This document shows positions 1 through 8,995 of a DNA stretch of 64,000 nucleotides, in pieces. The first letter of the stretch is position 1. Each line of letters opens with the position of its first letter. A program made the position numbers and the translations under genes. The notes beneath the pieces are model-generated. The model saw nothing but the letters and a program-made list of their open reading frames with translations. It had not been told where the DNA came from and searched no databases. Source of the DNA: SPDF01 sp963699825 (lineage in GTDB: Bacteria > Gemmatimonadota > Gemmatimonadetes > Gemmatimonadales > GWC2-71-9); the NCBI GenBank assembly GCA_963699825.1, contig CAVOVI010000004.1, forward strand, positions 744,001 through 808,000, in the 5' to 3' direction.

Positions 1-536
1 ATCGGGCTGGAATCGTCGATCCGGCGGCCGACGGCCGACACGATCCTGTCAATGACCTGCAGCAGGTGCCGGTCGTCCTGGAAGCGCACGTCGGTGTGTT
101 CGAGCTTGCCGTGCCGCTCGATGAAGACCTGATCCGAGGTGTTGACCAGGATGTCGGAGACCTCCGGGTCCTTCATCAACGGCTCGAGCGGGCCCAACCC
201 GAAGATCTCGTCGAGCACCTGCCGGACGAGTTCCTCCCGCTCCTCGAAGTTGAGCGGGACCTTCTCGGTGGCCAGGAGGTCGTGCACCACCCGACGGATG
301 GCGTCGATGACCTGTTCCCGCTCCAACTTGTCGAGGTTCCCGAGGTTGAGCCGCTCGAGGAGCCGCCGGTGAATCCGGCCCTTGAGCACCGCCCGTTCGT
401 GGGCGCCGTCGGTGGGGGCCTTGTCGGCGCCACCCGGCAACCCCGAGACCCCCGGCGCCTCGGGCGCGGGGCGCTTCGGTGCAGCGGTGACAGGCGCCTC
501 CCAGGGGAGTGGGGCCCGACCTGGTGTATCAGCCAT
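1..536 (-). CDS. cpaF: CpaF/TadA-type pilus secretion ATPase, N-terminal part (cut by window edge)
   Basis: This is the N-terminal ~178 residues of the cytoplasmic hexameric ATPase that powers Tad/Flp pilus assembly; the RecA-like core with Walker motifs lies beyond base 1. The frame starts with ATG at 536 and runs open to the edge. A proline-rich, low-complexity start (~50 residues) is followed by a helical segment (RIHRRLLERLNLGNLDKLE) and then the hallmark N-terminal domain, including EEREELVRQVLDEIFGLGPL, DPEVSDILVNT and the arginine-rich RIVSAVGRRID, as in CpaF/TadA. Its ATG overlaps the end of cpaE by 8 bases, the tight packing expected inside a tad operon. The family call is firm; the ATPase activity cannot be judged from this fragment. 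Confidence 0.9.
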   Translation of the reverse strand, partial: MADTPGRAPLPWEAPVTAAPKRPAPEAPGVSGLPGGADKAPTDGAHERAVLKGRIHRRLLERLNLGNLDKLEREQVIDAIRRVVHDLLATEKVPLNFEEREELVRQVLDEIFGLGPLEPLMKDPEVSDILVNTSDQVFIERHGKLEHTDVRFQDDRHLLQVIDRIVSAVGRRIDDSSP

Positions 537-1806
537 GGCGATTCTCCCGGCCGGCCGAGCCGGCCTTGTCCGCCTTCTGAATCCGGAACGCTGAGGTCAG
601 CCGGTCCATGAAGCTGACGTGCTCACTGTCCTTCGGTGACCGACCGAGAATGAGCTGTACCAGTCGCTTCACGTCGCGGCTGTACGGCGACTTGCCGTTC
701 AGGATGACCGGCTTGCCGCTGTTGATGGAGCGGATGACCGCCTCGTAGTCGTTGCTCAGGGTCGCGAAGACGGGCAGTCCCAGTGTCCGCTCGACGTCCG
801 CGAGGGGGATTTCCTGGTCTTCCTGATAGCGATTCACCACCAGGCGGACCTGCTCGGTCGGGCGGGGCATCACCCGCCGAATCAGCGGCAGGGCCCGCTG
901 GATGTTCCGCAGGTTGGGCAGATCCACCGTCGCGACGAGAAAGACCTGGTCCGCCTGCTCGAAGGCTGCCAGCGAGGTGGGGGCAAAGGACTTCGAGGTG
1001 TCGATGACGACGTAGTCGTACTGGCCCTTCAGGTAGCGGAGAATCTTCCGGATCTGATCCTCCGATACCGTCGCCGCGCGATCGGGGTGATACGGCGCGG
1101 AGAGAAGATTCACGCCGGAGTCGTGGCGCTCGATGTAGGAGGCCAGGAGCCCGCTGTCCATCCGGTGAAAGTTCTGCACCAGGTCCACGAAGTTGAACTT
1201 GGGCTGCACGCCGAGGAGGAGGGAGATCTCCCCCAGCTCGGCGTCGAGGTCCACCAGCAGGACCTGCTTCTGCGTCACCCGATGGAGATCGATGGCGAGG
1301 TTGACGGTCAGGGTGGTCGAACCCGCCCCGCCCTTCGGGCTGAAGACCGCGAAGATCTTCCCCTCCTCATGGCCCCGGGTGGTGGCCACGAGTGGCGCCA
1401 GCCGGGGTCGCACGCGATCGGCCGCCTCCAGGAGGGCGGCCTCGTCCACCGGCTTCGGGAGGTATTCGAGCACCCCCGCCCGCATGGCGGCCAGGAGCAT
1501 CTCCGCCGAGGCCGGGGGGCCGAGCGCGACGACGGCAACCGGGCCCATCTGGTCGGAACCCTTGGTGAGGTGCCGGACCAGCTGCAGCCCCAGATCGGCG
1601 TCCTCCTCCAGGTCCACGAACGCGAAGGTAGGCGCCGCCCGCCGGACATCGGCCAGGTGGGTCATGTTGAATGTGCCGACTCCCGCGTTGACGTCGAGCA
1701 CCAGCGACACGCCGTGCCCGGCCTCGAGGCAGAAGGCCTGCACGGTTGCGCGCAGGCCTTCGTCCGAGGAAATCAGTGCGGCGCGAACTCCTGAACCTGC
1801 AGACAC
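529..1806 (-). CDS. cpaE: CpaE/TadZ-like pilus assembly ATPase (receiver-like + MinD-like)
   Basis: A 425-residue protein with a response-regulator-like N-terminal domain (about residues 8-135) and a MinD/ParA-type ATPase domain. The deviant Walker A is KGGAGST at residues 158-164 and the Walker B region is LLVDLDAE. This is the layout of CpaE/TadZ proteins, which place the Tad pilus machine at the cell pole or membrane. It starts at a GTG preceded by GGAGGCGG, a good ribosome site. It lies between tadG and cpaF, overlaps cpaF by 8 bases, and is one of the few genes of this locus with no frameshift. In the N-terminal domain the usual phospho-acceptor aspartate is not obvious, so it is probably a pseudo-receiver. 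Confidence 0.9.
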   Translation of the reverse strand: MSAGSGVRAALISSDEGLRATVQAFCLEAGHGVSLVLDVNAGVGTFNMTHLADVRRAAPTFAFVDLEEDADLGLQLVRHLTKGSDQMGPVAVVALGPPASAEMLLAAMRAGVLEYLPKPVDEAALLEAADRVRPRLAPLVATTRGHEEGKIFAVFSPKGGAGSTTLTVNLAIDLHRVTQKQVLLVDLDAELGEISLLLGVQPKFNFVDLVQNFHRMDSGLLASYIERHDSGVNLLSAPYHPDRAATVSEDQIRKILRYLKGQYDYVVIDTSKSFAPTSLAAFEQADQVFLVATVDLPNLRNIQRALPLIRRVMPRPTEQVRLVVNRYQEDQEIPLADVERTLGLPVFATLSNDYEAVIRSINSGKPVILNGKSPYSRDVKRLVQLILGRSPKDSEHVSFMDRLTSAFRIQKADKAGSAGRENRHG

Positions 1807-1822
1807 AGCGATACCGCCTCCC

Positions 1823-3076
1823 CTATTCGACGAGCTTCAGAGTCTTGATGAGAGTGCCGCTCTCGGGCCCTTCGTCGCCGAACCCGGTCACGAACCCGAG
1901 GAAGCGGACCTTGACCGGCGACTTGCTCCCCTGGTTCGGCGGGATCGTCTCAAGGAAGAACCGGGCCAGATTGTTGAGCGGCACCTGGTCGTAGCCCGGA
2001 GCCAGGAAGTCCGGGCTGATCAGGCCGGCGATGAACACCCGCGGATTGGACAATCCGTTCAGCGCTGGGTTGTCACTCACGACATGTGCCGGTCTTGTAC
2101 CCAGCCTCGTTGGGGATGTCTGTCTCCACAAAGCGAGCGCTCGGATCCTGCGCCATCCAGTCCTCGAGGCCCTGCTGAACCGGGCCGCGGGCCTCGCCGG
2201 GCTGCTCATTGGCGAGATAGTCGCCAGACTGACACGGGTGCATCCGTACACCCGCGCAGCGATTCCCGCACGCAGTCCGCGCCGGGGCAGTCGATCCGCC
2301 AGAGGTACCAGTTGGACGGCGTCGGCGAGTACTGCGGGAACGACGGGTAGAGCATCACCGGGCGCCCGTAGTCGTTGCGGTACAGTCGACCGGGTGCATC
2401 TAGGCCACCGAATCGTCCCGGAAGGTGGAGCCGAGTCCGGTCGCGTTCGGCTCATCATACCGGGCGTAGCGATCACCCTCGGCGGTATTGTAGGACCAGC
2501 ATTCCCAGACGGCGCCACACGAGGAGGGCTGGTTGGGAATGTTCTGCGGGAAGTCCCAGATCTGGTTGGCGGTGCAGGGTGTCCTGGGTGGCCTCCTCCC
2601 AGAAATCGGGGATGAGGAACGGCTTGACGCAGTTGGTCGTGCCTGCCTCGGTCGCCTCGGCCGCCGCCATGGCTCCGACCGGGACGCTCGTGATGCCGAA
2701 GATCCGGGCGAACCAGGTCGGCACCGCGGCGCGGCGCACCCAGACCCGGACCTTCTCGCTGTCGGGAAGGACCTGCACCGTGACCTCGGAGGGAACAATG
2801 AGCCCCCCGGTCATGTAGTTGGCCTCGGCCAGCTGGTGGGCGCGCGCCTCCGCGCTGTCCACCTTGTCCACCTCCAAGATCGCCAGCTCCAGGAAGACGC
2901 TCGCTCCGGAGAGCGCGGCGGCATCGGCCGCCCGCTGGGCCTCGGCCCTGGTCTTGTAGAGCATGCCGAGGTCAATGGCCAGCGCCAGCATCGCCGAGCA
3001 ATCCTGCCAGCGCCAGGGCCACGATCACCAGCGTGGCGCCCCGGCGGTTACCGCGTACTGAGAAGCTGTTCTGCAT
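1823..3076 (-). pseudogene. tadG: TadG-like pilus assembly protein, broken by several frameshifts
   Basis: Reading from ATG 3076 (AAGGAG upstream), the start RRGATLVIVALALAGLL is the transmembrane segment typical of TadG-like proteins. It must shift frame within about 70 bases to continue as AIDLGMLYKTRAEAQRAADA, the conserved TadG/TadE-like N-terminal region. Later stretches of good protein sequence (for example LYRNDYGRPVMLYPSF and NPRVFIAGLISPDFLAPGY) lie in different frames, so at least four to five single-base shifts are needed to read to the stop at 1823. The product would sit in the inner membrane with a large periplasmic part. Codon bias is kept in each fragment, so either the decay is very recent or the consensus is poor here. 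Confidence 0.75.
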
Positions 3077-3128
3077 ACCGCACTCCTTGCCAGGGAGGGG
3101 GACCCTGGCGGTTGACCTCCGCGTACAT

Positions 3129-4498
3129 CTACTGTTGCGGCGCCGGCGTCGGGGTCGCCGGGGTCGCCGCCGGCGGCCACTGGGGGGCCGTCGGACGCGA
3201 TTCGATGTCCTCGTGCATCCACTTCGGGATGCTCTTCCAGGTGCTGACCTCGCCGGTCGGAATCGGCGGCGCCTTGTCGGTGGCCCGCACCAGCGTCGGA
3301 GAGACCAGCACCAGCAGCTCGGTGTTGTTGGCCCGGCTGTTCCGCGACTTGAAGAACTCTCCGAGAATCGGAATATCGCCGAGGATCGGGATCTTTGTCA
3401 CGCTCTCGATGGTGCGGTTGTCGAGCATCCCCGCCATCGCCAGGTACTGGCCCTCGCCCAGCTCCACCTCGGCCGAGGCGCGGCGCACCAGGATGGTCGG
3501 CACTTCGAACCCGTTGATGGTGAGGCCGTTGGCAAAGTCGAGCGACGAGACTTCCGGCGCCACGATGAGCCGGATGGCCCCGCTCCGCATGATATATGGG
3601 GTGAACTTCAACTTGACGCCGAATTCCTTGAAGACGATCGTCACCGCACCGGTGAGCCCGAGTGGCGCCTGCGCACCCCGCCCCCCTGGCTCACGGGGTA
3701 GGGGAACTCGCCGCCGGCCAGGAAGCTGGCCTCCTTGCCGGGAAGGGTCAGGAGGTTCGGCTCCGCCAGGAGCTTGAAGTCACCCTTCGAGATCGAGGCG
3801 CGGATGAGTCCGTCGATGCTGCCGTTCGGGCCCGAGAGGAAGAACTTGACGATACCGTCGGAGATGGTGCCCGCCTCCCAGTCGAGGTTACCGGTGAGAT
3901 TGTCGGCGTTGACGGCGTTGAACGCGAAGGAGATGTCCTTGAGCGCACTCCGGTTCACCTCGGCCACCCGGACCTTCAGCATCACCTGCACGGCGGGCGG
4001 GGCCACGAGGTTGTCGATGACGCTGGCACCGGTCCCCTCGGCCACCGCGATGGCGCGCTCGACGGAATTGGGGTCGTTGACCGTGCCCGAGAGCGTCACC
4101 GAGTTGCCGCTCGACGTCACCTGGATCTTCTCGCCCGGGAGCAGGAGCTCGAGGTAGCGCTGCAGCCCGGGGGCGTCCGCCGCCACTTCCACGGTGTAGA
4201 GCCGCGGCCCGCCGCCGATGTCCCACAGGATGAGACTCGTGGTGCCGACGCTCCTGGCGTTGATCAGGAGCTCGTTCGGGCTGACCACCACCGGCTCCGC
4301 GACGGCCGGATCGCCGATGGTGTAGCGCTGGTAGTTGACCGGATTGACCAGGAGGATCGAGGCGCCCTTGGCCAGGGTGAGCACCCGGACCGGGTCTCGG
4401 ACAACCACCTGTGCCTCGGCGCTCCGTGGCGCGAGGACCGCGAGAATGGCCCCCAGGGCCACGATCGAGAAAGCGCGATTGAGTCGTCCAGTCATCAC
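3129..4498 (-). CDS. cpaC: CpaC/RcpA-type Tad pilus secretin (one frameshift)
   Basis: This is the outer-membrane secretin of the Tad pilus. The first part (4498 to about 3670) has a signal peptide (RAFSIVALGAILAVLAPRSA), an N-terminal pilus-secretin domain (GDPAVAEPVVVSPNELLI) and a BON-like domain (VTSSGNSVTLSGTVNDPNSV). The second part carries the secretin core (LILGDIPILGEFFKSR-like stretch, then NNTELLVLVSPTLV). The two parts lie in different frames and join at a G6/C6 run near 3680-3690, so one inserted or lost base restores a normal secretin of about 455 residues. The start overlaps the cpaB stop (GTGATGA). The C-terminal tail is rich in Pro/Ala. Homopolymer location favours a sequencing error. 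Confidence 0.85.
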
Positions 4499-5360
4499 GG
4501 GGACCCTCTATCCGGTGAAGGAGCTGAAGATTCTGAGAATCGGGAGAGGGTCTTCTCTCCGCCGCGGAAACCCTCGACCACCGTCGTCTGATTGCGGGAT
4601 TGCCGGACCACCACGCGCCGGCCACCCGACACGCGGGTCGCCGTCGGCCCGTTCATGAGCGTCGACGCCACCGAGCCGGTCGTGACGATCGTCAGCGTGT
4701 CGAGGGTATTCCGGAGCGCCATCTGGATCCGCCCCTCCTTCCCTGCCAGCACCAGCGTCTCGGCCTGCTCCGGTGTGACGAGCACGGTAATGACCGGCAC
4801 CGAAATCGGCTTCCCTTCGGCATCCCGCTGAATGGTCTGGCCGGCTGCAATGGTCGGCACATTCTGCATCAGGATGCGGGTCATCGTCTCCTTGCTGCCC
4901 GGCGCCTTGGCCATGGTCAGGAGGACGTCCACCCGGGTACCGGGAATCACGAACCCCGAGACGCCCACCACGTCATCCACCCGGATGGCCAGCGCGCGCA
5001 TCCCCTCGGCGATGAGGTTGGTCAGTCCGCCGCCGGTGCCCTTGGGCGCCAGCTTCGACTCGAGGAAGGGCTCATTGGTCCGGATGGTCGACACCACGCC
5101 GCGGCCAATGACATCTTCCTGCTGCTCAGCAGACCCGGCGGCACCGCCTCGCCGGGCCAGTCGATCATTCGAATATCGCGCTCGGTGACCAAAGCGCCAA
5201 CGGGGAGGTCCTTCGTGGCCACCACCGCCTGGCCGGCGGCGGGGCCGCGGGAGAGGGGGGTGGACTGATCGCGCAGGTATCCCAGCGCCAGCCACGCCGC
5301 GGCGCCGCCGGTGATGAGCGCAAAGAGGAGCAAGAGCCACGGGCGGGAGCGGCTGGCCAT
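4495..5360 (-). CDS. cpaB: CpaB/RcpC-type Tad pilus assembly protein (one frameshift)
   Basis: CpaB is a membrane-anchored periplasmic protein with a SAF domain that works with the secretin. From ATG 5360 there is an N-terminal membrane anchor (WLLLLFALITGGAAAWLALG), then a SAF domain start (VVATKDLPVGALVTERDI). Near 5110 the frame must change (AGCAGCAGGAAG, probably one lost base) to continue as EDVIGRGVVSTIRTNEPF and the RcpC-like region (VSGFVIPGTRVDVLLT ... VTVLVTPEQAETLVLAG-like). Joined, the protein is about 288 residues, normal for the family. Its stop overlaps the cpaC start. Family assignment is secure; the break is a single event. Confidence 0.85.
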
Positions 5361-5373
5361 GGGGGGCGAACTC

Positions 5374-5801
5374 CTATTCGTTGCGCATCCGGGCTTCGGT
5401 GGCCATGGTAATCTCGCCGTTGTTGTTGGCGAGCAGGCCAATCAGAACCCGGAGGAAGGTGAACCGGAACGGATACTCGATCCGCACGGAGGTGATTTGG
5501 CCGGTGCCGGCGTGAAAGCCGTTCGGCAGGGTGACCGTGGCGTTGGCGGGGTCGAACCCGGAGGCAGCGATTCGGTTGCCGATGGCCGCATTCACCGTAT
5601 CCTGCGTCACGGCGGCATTGGCGATGACCGCCTTCCGCGCCCCTTCCCGGGCGGCGTCGGTGATGGTCTGGTGCAGGTTCCAGGCGCGGCCGAACTCGAA
5701 GACCGAGATGATGAGGATCAGGAGGAGCGGCATGACCAGCGCGAACTCCACCAGCGCCTGGCCCCGCGAGTTCTTCCGGAAGCGCCGTAGCGATTTGTCA
5801 T
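5374..5801 (-). CDS. tadE: TadE-like pseudopilin (frameshift near start)
   Basis: A small pseudopilin of the Tad system. The body reads NSRGQALVEFALVMPLLLIL, the prepilin-like transmembrane segment with the conserved Glu, then a periplasmic part ending EARMRNE. The only good start, ATG at 5801, overlaps the cpaA stop as ATGA but is in another frame, so one base must be missing in the first ~40 bases. A short coupled ATGA start fits this operon. Expected length about 142 residues. Substrate of the prepilin peptidase encoded just upstream. Confidence 0.8.
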
Positions 5802-6333
5802 AGAATGGGCACTCCCCAAAACCACCAAATGAGCGAACCGGCCGCAATGGCCAGCCCGTAGGGCACCGACATCGCGATGGCTGCGCGATCCCGTGCGGAG
5901 CGACCCGGCGCGGCCGAAGGTCAACAGGTACTTCAGGGTCTGTCCGGTGTTCAGCAACACGGGGAGGATGACACCCTCCCGGACCGACCAGATGATTCCG
6001 AGGACACCGCCGGCCAGTGCAATGGCAAGAAGGGCGCCCAGTATTGCGTCGGGACCCCCGAAGTAGGCCCCGACAGCCATCAAGAGTTTGCCGTCGCCTC
6101 CGCCGAATACCCCGAGCGCAAAGAGGGTGTATCCGACCCCGAGGCCGATTCCGGCGCCGATGAGCCCCGCCGTAATGGCGTCGGCTCCCTGGAAGGCGCG
6201 GAGCAGGAGTGCAATTGCCAGGCCGGTCAGCACCAGCCAGTTTGGAATCCTGCGGGTGCGGTAGTCCAGCACCGCCGCAGTGACCAGCAGGCCTACGAAG
6301 GAGGCCGTAAGCAGCTAAGTCAATAAATGACAT
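5798..6333 (-). CDS. cpaA: CpaA/TadV-type prepilin peptidase (two frameshifts)
   Basis: An inner-membrane aspartyl protease that trims Flp and TadE prepilins. Visible in the main frame are the first catalytic Asp (VLDYRTRRIPNWLVL) and the second in the conserved GGGDGKLL motif, with several membrane segments; both catalytic aspartates of the family are present. The end of the gene has shifted: after GRAGSLRTGS the sensible sequence continues in another frame as AMSVPYGLAIAAGSLIWW and stops at TGA 5798. The beginning also needs a shift to connect ATG 6333 (MSFIDLAA) to LLTASFVGLLVTAAV. Length about 175 residues when joined, typical of minimal TadV enzymes lacking the methylase domain. Confidence 0.8.
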
Positions 6334-6340
6334 TGACTTA
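6316..6340. repeat. AT-rich inverted repeat between flp and cpaA
   Basis: TAAGTCAAT, a 7-base loop and ATTGACTTA form a perfect 9-bp inverted repeat. It is notably AT-rich for this region and covers the presumed cpaA start codon (6333-6331). It could be an operator, an mRNA hairpin that attenuates read-through from flp into the assembly genes, or a processing site. There is no T-run, so it is not a clear terminator. Confidence 0.6.
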
Positions 6341-6598
6341 TCATGCACTGGACGCAACCCGGCGGAGGGACGGGGCGGGGAATGCCCCGCCGCCGTCCAA
6401 CCGTGCGAGCCGTACGCGATCAGGAGAACGTAGACCGCCCGGCGCGTTGTTCAACTCGTTCGTCGCACGCTCGAACACGCGGCCGATCGAGTTCCGGAAG
6501 ACGATCAGCACCGCGATCAGCGCCACCGCGACCAGCGCGATGATGAGCGCATACTCTGTGAGTCCCTGACCGGACTCGTCGTTCCAAAACTTCCGCAT
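6341..6598 (-). CDS. flp: Flp/Fap-type major pilin
   Basis: The Tad pilus subunit. From ATG 6598 (GGAGGA a few bases upstream) it reads MRKFWNDESGQGLTEYALI: a very short leader, the processing glycine (GQG) and the Flp signature GLTEYALIIALVAVALI with the conserved Glu-Tyr of the hydrophobic helix. Mature Flp pilins are about 50-60 residues, matched by the stretch up to NELNNAPG. Here the frame runs ~30 residues further (GLRSPDRVRLARLDGGG...), an unusual tail. A one-base shift at GCCGGGCGG would instead end the protein after GRSTFS, so the tail may be an artefact. First gene of the minus-strand tad operon. Confidence 0.85.
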   Translation of the reverse strand: MRKFWNDESGQGLTEYALIIALVAVALIAVLIVFRNSIGRVFERATNELNNAPGGLRSPDRVRLARLDGGGAFPAPSLRRVASSA

Positions 6599-7104
6599 AC
6601 CGTCCTCCGCCTTGTGGCTGGGGTGAGAGAGACACGCGCTCGTCCAATGTGCCCATCGGCGAGCCGTTCCGACGCTCCTCGATCGCGGAATGCGACCGAC
6701 GAGCAACTACACTATGACTCCAATCCTGCTCGTGACCACCGCCCATCGCGTGCCGAGCCGGCCAGCCAGGAACACGGTCCGGGTGAGGTGGAAGAGCCTT
6801 TCAGGCAAGAGGTATGCCCCAGCCCACAGATACGGCCCGGCATTGACCCTTGACAAAACTCTGTCAGCAAACGATTTAGCCCAATGGCCCAGCCAGATAC
6901 AGCAGGCGCGGTCAATGGCTGGGTGCCCTGATCTCCGGGCAGAGGGCGCGCCCGGTTGTCGAATCGAGTTGAGGGGTCCACGCCCCAGAATCCCCCAGAC
7001 TGTCGCAGCATCTCCACAGAGGCCACACCGGCTGCTGTTCTCAGCCGGGGCGCGGGCCTTGCTTCTCCAGCGGCGGCGGAACACCCCCAACGGACCGGAT
7101 ACCG
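6599..7104. other. Divergent intergenic region, no gene seen
   Basis: About 500 bases between flp (minus) and the membrane glycosyltransferase-like gene (plus). No reading frame here has convincing protein sequence; the longer ones are by-products of GC-rich DNA. It should hold the promoters of both operons. Confidence 0.5.
6850..6878 (+). promoter_or_regulatory. Possible sigma70 promoter with overlapping TGACA-N6-TGTCA dyad
   Basis: A perfect TTGACA is followed at 17 bases by GATTTA, a weak -10 match. The -35 box is part of the inverted repeat TGACA-AAACTC-TGTCA (6851-6866), which could be an operator. It points toward the gene at 7105 but lies 230 bases upstream of it. Low confidence because of the poor -10 box. 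Confidence 0.3.
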
Positions 7105-8602
7105 ATGAACCGAAGTCCCCAAATCGAACGCGCCGTCGCTGCCCGCGCTGGTCTTCCTGCTCTGGAGCCTGGCTGGTGGCACTTCGCGACCGGTTCCCGG
7201 CTGCTCAACGCCGACGGCGACACGGCCCGCCACCTTCGGCATGGCGAGACGATCCTGTCCACCGGCCAGCTGATCCGGACCGATCCGTTCTCGTTCACGA
7301 GGCCCGGGGAGCCGTTCGTCGCGTTCGAATACGGCAGCCAGATCCTGATGGCGGGCGCGCATCGGGCAGGTGGGCTCGCCGGGGTGGTGGTTCTCTCGGC
7401 CTTGCTCATCGCTCTCACCTACGCGCTCCTCACCCGATTCCTCCTCCGCCGTGGTGTCGAGCCGGGGTTCGCCTATCTCCTGGTGACGGTCAGCGCGGTG
7501 CTCGGCTCGATGCATTGGGTGGCGCGGCCGCACCTCGTGACCCAGCTCTTTGTCGTCATCCTGCTCGAGCTCCTCGACCGGGAGGAAGGCCCCGCACTCT
7601 GGTGGTTCGGATTGCTCTTCGTCGTCTGGGCCAACCTGCACGGCGGATTCATTTTCGGCTTGATCCTGGTGGCCCTCTTCGCCCTCGGCCATCTCGCAGC
7701 CGGATTCCTCGGCACGGCTGATCGGAGCACGTCCCTGGCCCGAGCACGCGACCCTCGGCGCGGTCCTTCTTCTCGGTATCGCCGCGAGCTTTCTCACCCC
7801 CTACGGGGTGGCACTGCCGAGCCACGTGCTTGGATTCTTCGGGCAGGACTTCATTCAGCGAAACACGAGCGAATTCCAGTCGCCCGGCTTTCGCGACCTG
7901 GGCACCCGGCTCTTCCTCGCGGCGCTGATGCTCGGCATCGCGGCGCTGGCGTGGGTGCGAGAGCGAATCGGGCTGCCGCAACTGGCCGTCTTCCTGGCGG
8001 TGACCGCCTTCGCCCTGATGGCACGCCGGAACATCGCGCTCTGGGCGCTGACCGCCCTCCCTCTGCTTGCGATACACCTCGATCCGGCGGTCCGCAAGCT
8101 GCCGGAGCCGCCCAACTTCCGGACCAGCTTCGGCCAGACGGCCGGCGGGCGCACCTGGCCCTGGGTGCTGCCCCCGGCGGTGATCCTGCTCCTCCTGGCA
8201 CTGGTCCACGGCCGGGTGGGGTCGTTCCAGCTCATACCCGGATGCCTTCAGCCCGAAGACCTTTCCGGTCGAGGCGATGGCGCAGGCCCGGTCGCCGAGC
8301 TCGGCAGGGTCGCCTGTTCACCGCCTTCACCTGGGGCGGATATCAGTTGTACGCCTGGCCGGAGCAGAAGGTGTTCATCGACGGCGGGACTGATTTCTAC
8401 GGGGAAGAGATACTGAGAGACTATCTCGACATCTGGACGCTCGCAGCCGGGGTGGCGGGACAAGTTGGCCGACTGGGATATCGACCAGGCCATTCTCCCC
8501 GTCCGAGAGTCCGCTTGCGGCAGAGCTTGGTCGCGGAACCGGGGTGGCGTGGAGTGGTATCGAGATTCAACCGCGGTTGGACTCGTGCGGAATCTGAAAT
8601 GA
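7105..8602 (+). pseudogene. Polytopic GT-C/ArnT-like membrane protein, frameshifted
   Basis: The first ~205 residues in one frame give periplasmic loop and helices of a GT-C-fold glycosyltransferase-like membrane protein (RTDPFSFTRPGEPFVAFEYG, VARPHLVTQLFVVILLELL, FVVWANLHGGFIFGLILV). Coherent sequence then moves to another frame (VLGFFGQDFIQRNTSEFQSP through ALVHGRVGSF), returns (FTAFTWGGYQLYAWPEQKVF, IDGGTDFYGEEILRDY) and shifts again before ending at TGA 8602 (DSTAVGLVRNLK). The WGGY/IDGGTDFYG region is typical of large uncharacterised bacterial membrane proteins related to mannosyltransferases. Three or more shifts are needed. Substrate unknown; probably a lipid-linked sugar given the neighbours. 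Confidence 0.6.
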
Positions 8603-8624
8603 CCGTCCGCCTTGCACACTCCGG

Positions 8625-8993
8625 GTGGTCCACCCAGGCGCAGAAGGATTCCGCGAACAGCTCCCGCTCCTAACTCCACGCGTGCAGATCGGCCCATGGG
8701 AGCACGACGCCAGATCATCTCATGACCCTTTCACCGGCATTTCCACAATGCCGAGCATTCACGTCGCGATGACGGTCCTATATTCACTCACTGCGTGGCG
8801 AACATGGACGCCGCTTGGAGCCGCCTTTGCGGTGTATGGGATCCTGATCATGCTCGGTTCTGTTCACCTTGGTTGGCACCATGCTGTCGACGGCTACGTT
8901 GCCGCACTAGGTGCTTGTGCTCAGTGGTTCGTCTCTGGAAAAATACTGGGCTTCCTGGAGCAGCAGGACGATCAACCCATGACCGCGGGTTAG
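8625..8993 (+). pseudogene. PAP2-superfamily remnant (C-terminal half only)
   Basis: From about 8740 the frame encodes GISTMPSIHVAMTVLYSL, the SxPSxH motif of PAP2/inositol-phosphorylceramide-synthase-like phosphatases, and VHLGWHHAVDGYVAALGA, which fits the second His...Asp motif. The N-terminal half with the first KxxxxxxRP-type motif and early membrane helices is missing; the sequence before 8740 belongs to the end of the preceding gene and shows no such domain. A 5'-truncated fragment is the best reading. It ends two bases before the methyltransferase start, so the cut is on the upstream side. Confidence 0.6.
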
Positions 8994-8995
8994 AG

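Noticed and set aside
5374..6357. A single 327-residue protein covering cpaA and tadE
   Set aside because: Only the tadE part is sensible in that frame; the front is cpaA read out of frame, and cpaA has its own TGA stop overlapping the tadE ATG.
6712..7797. Minus-strand 361-codon frame over the flp upstream gap
   Set aside because: Runs antisense into the glycosyltransferase-like gene and lacks any hydrophobic or domain pattern.
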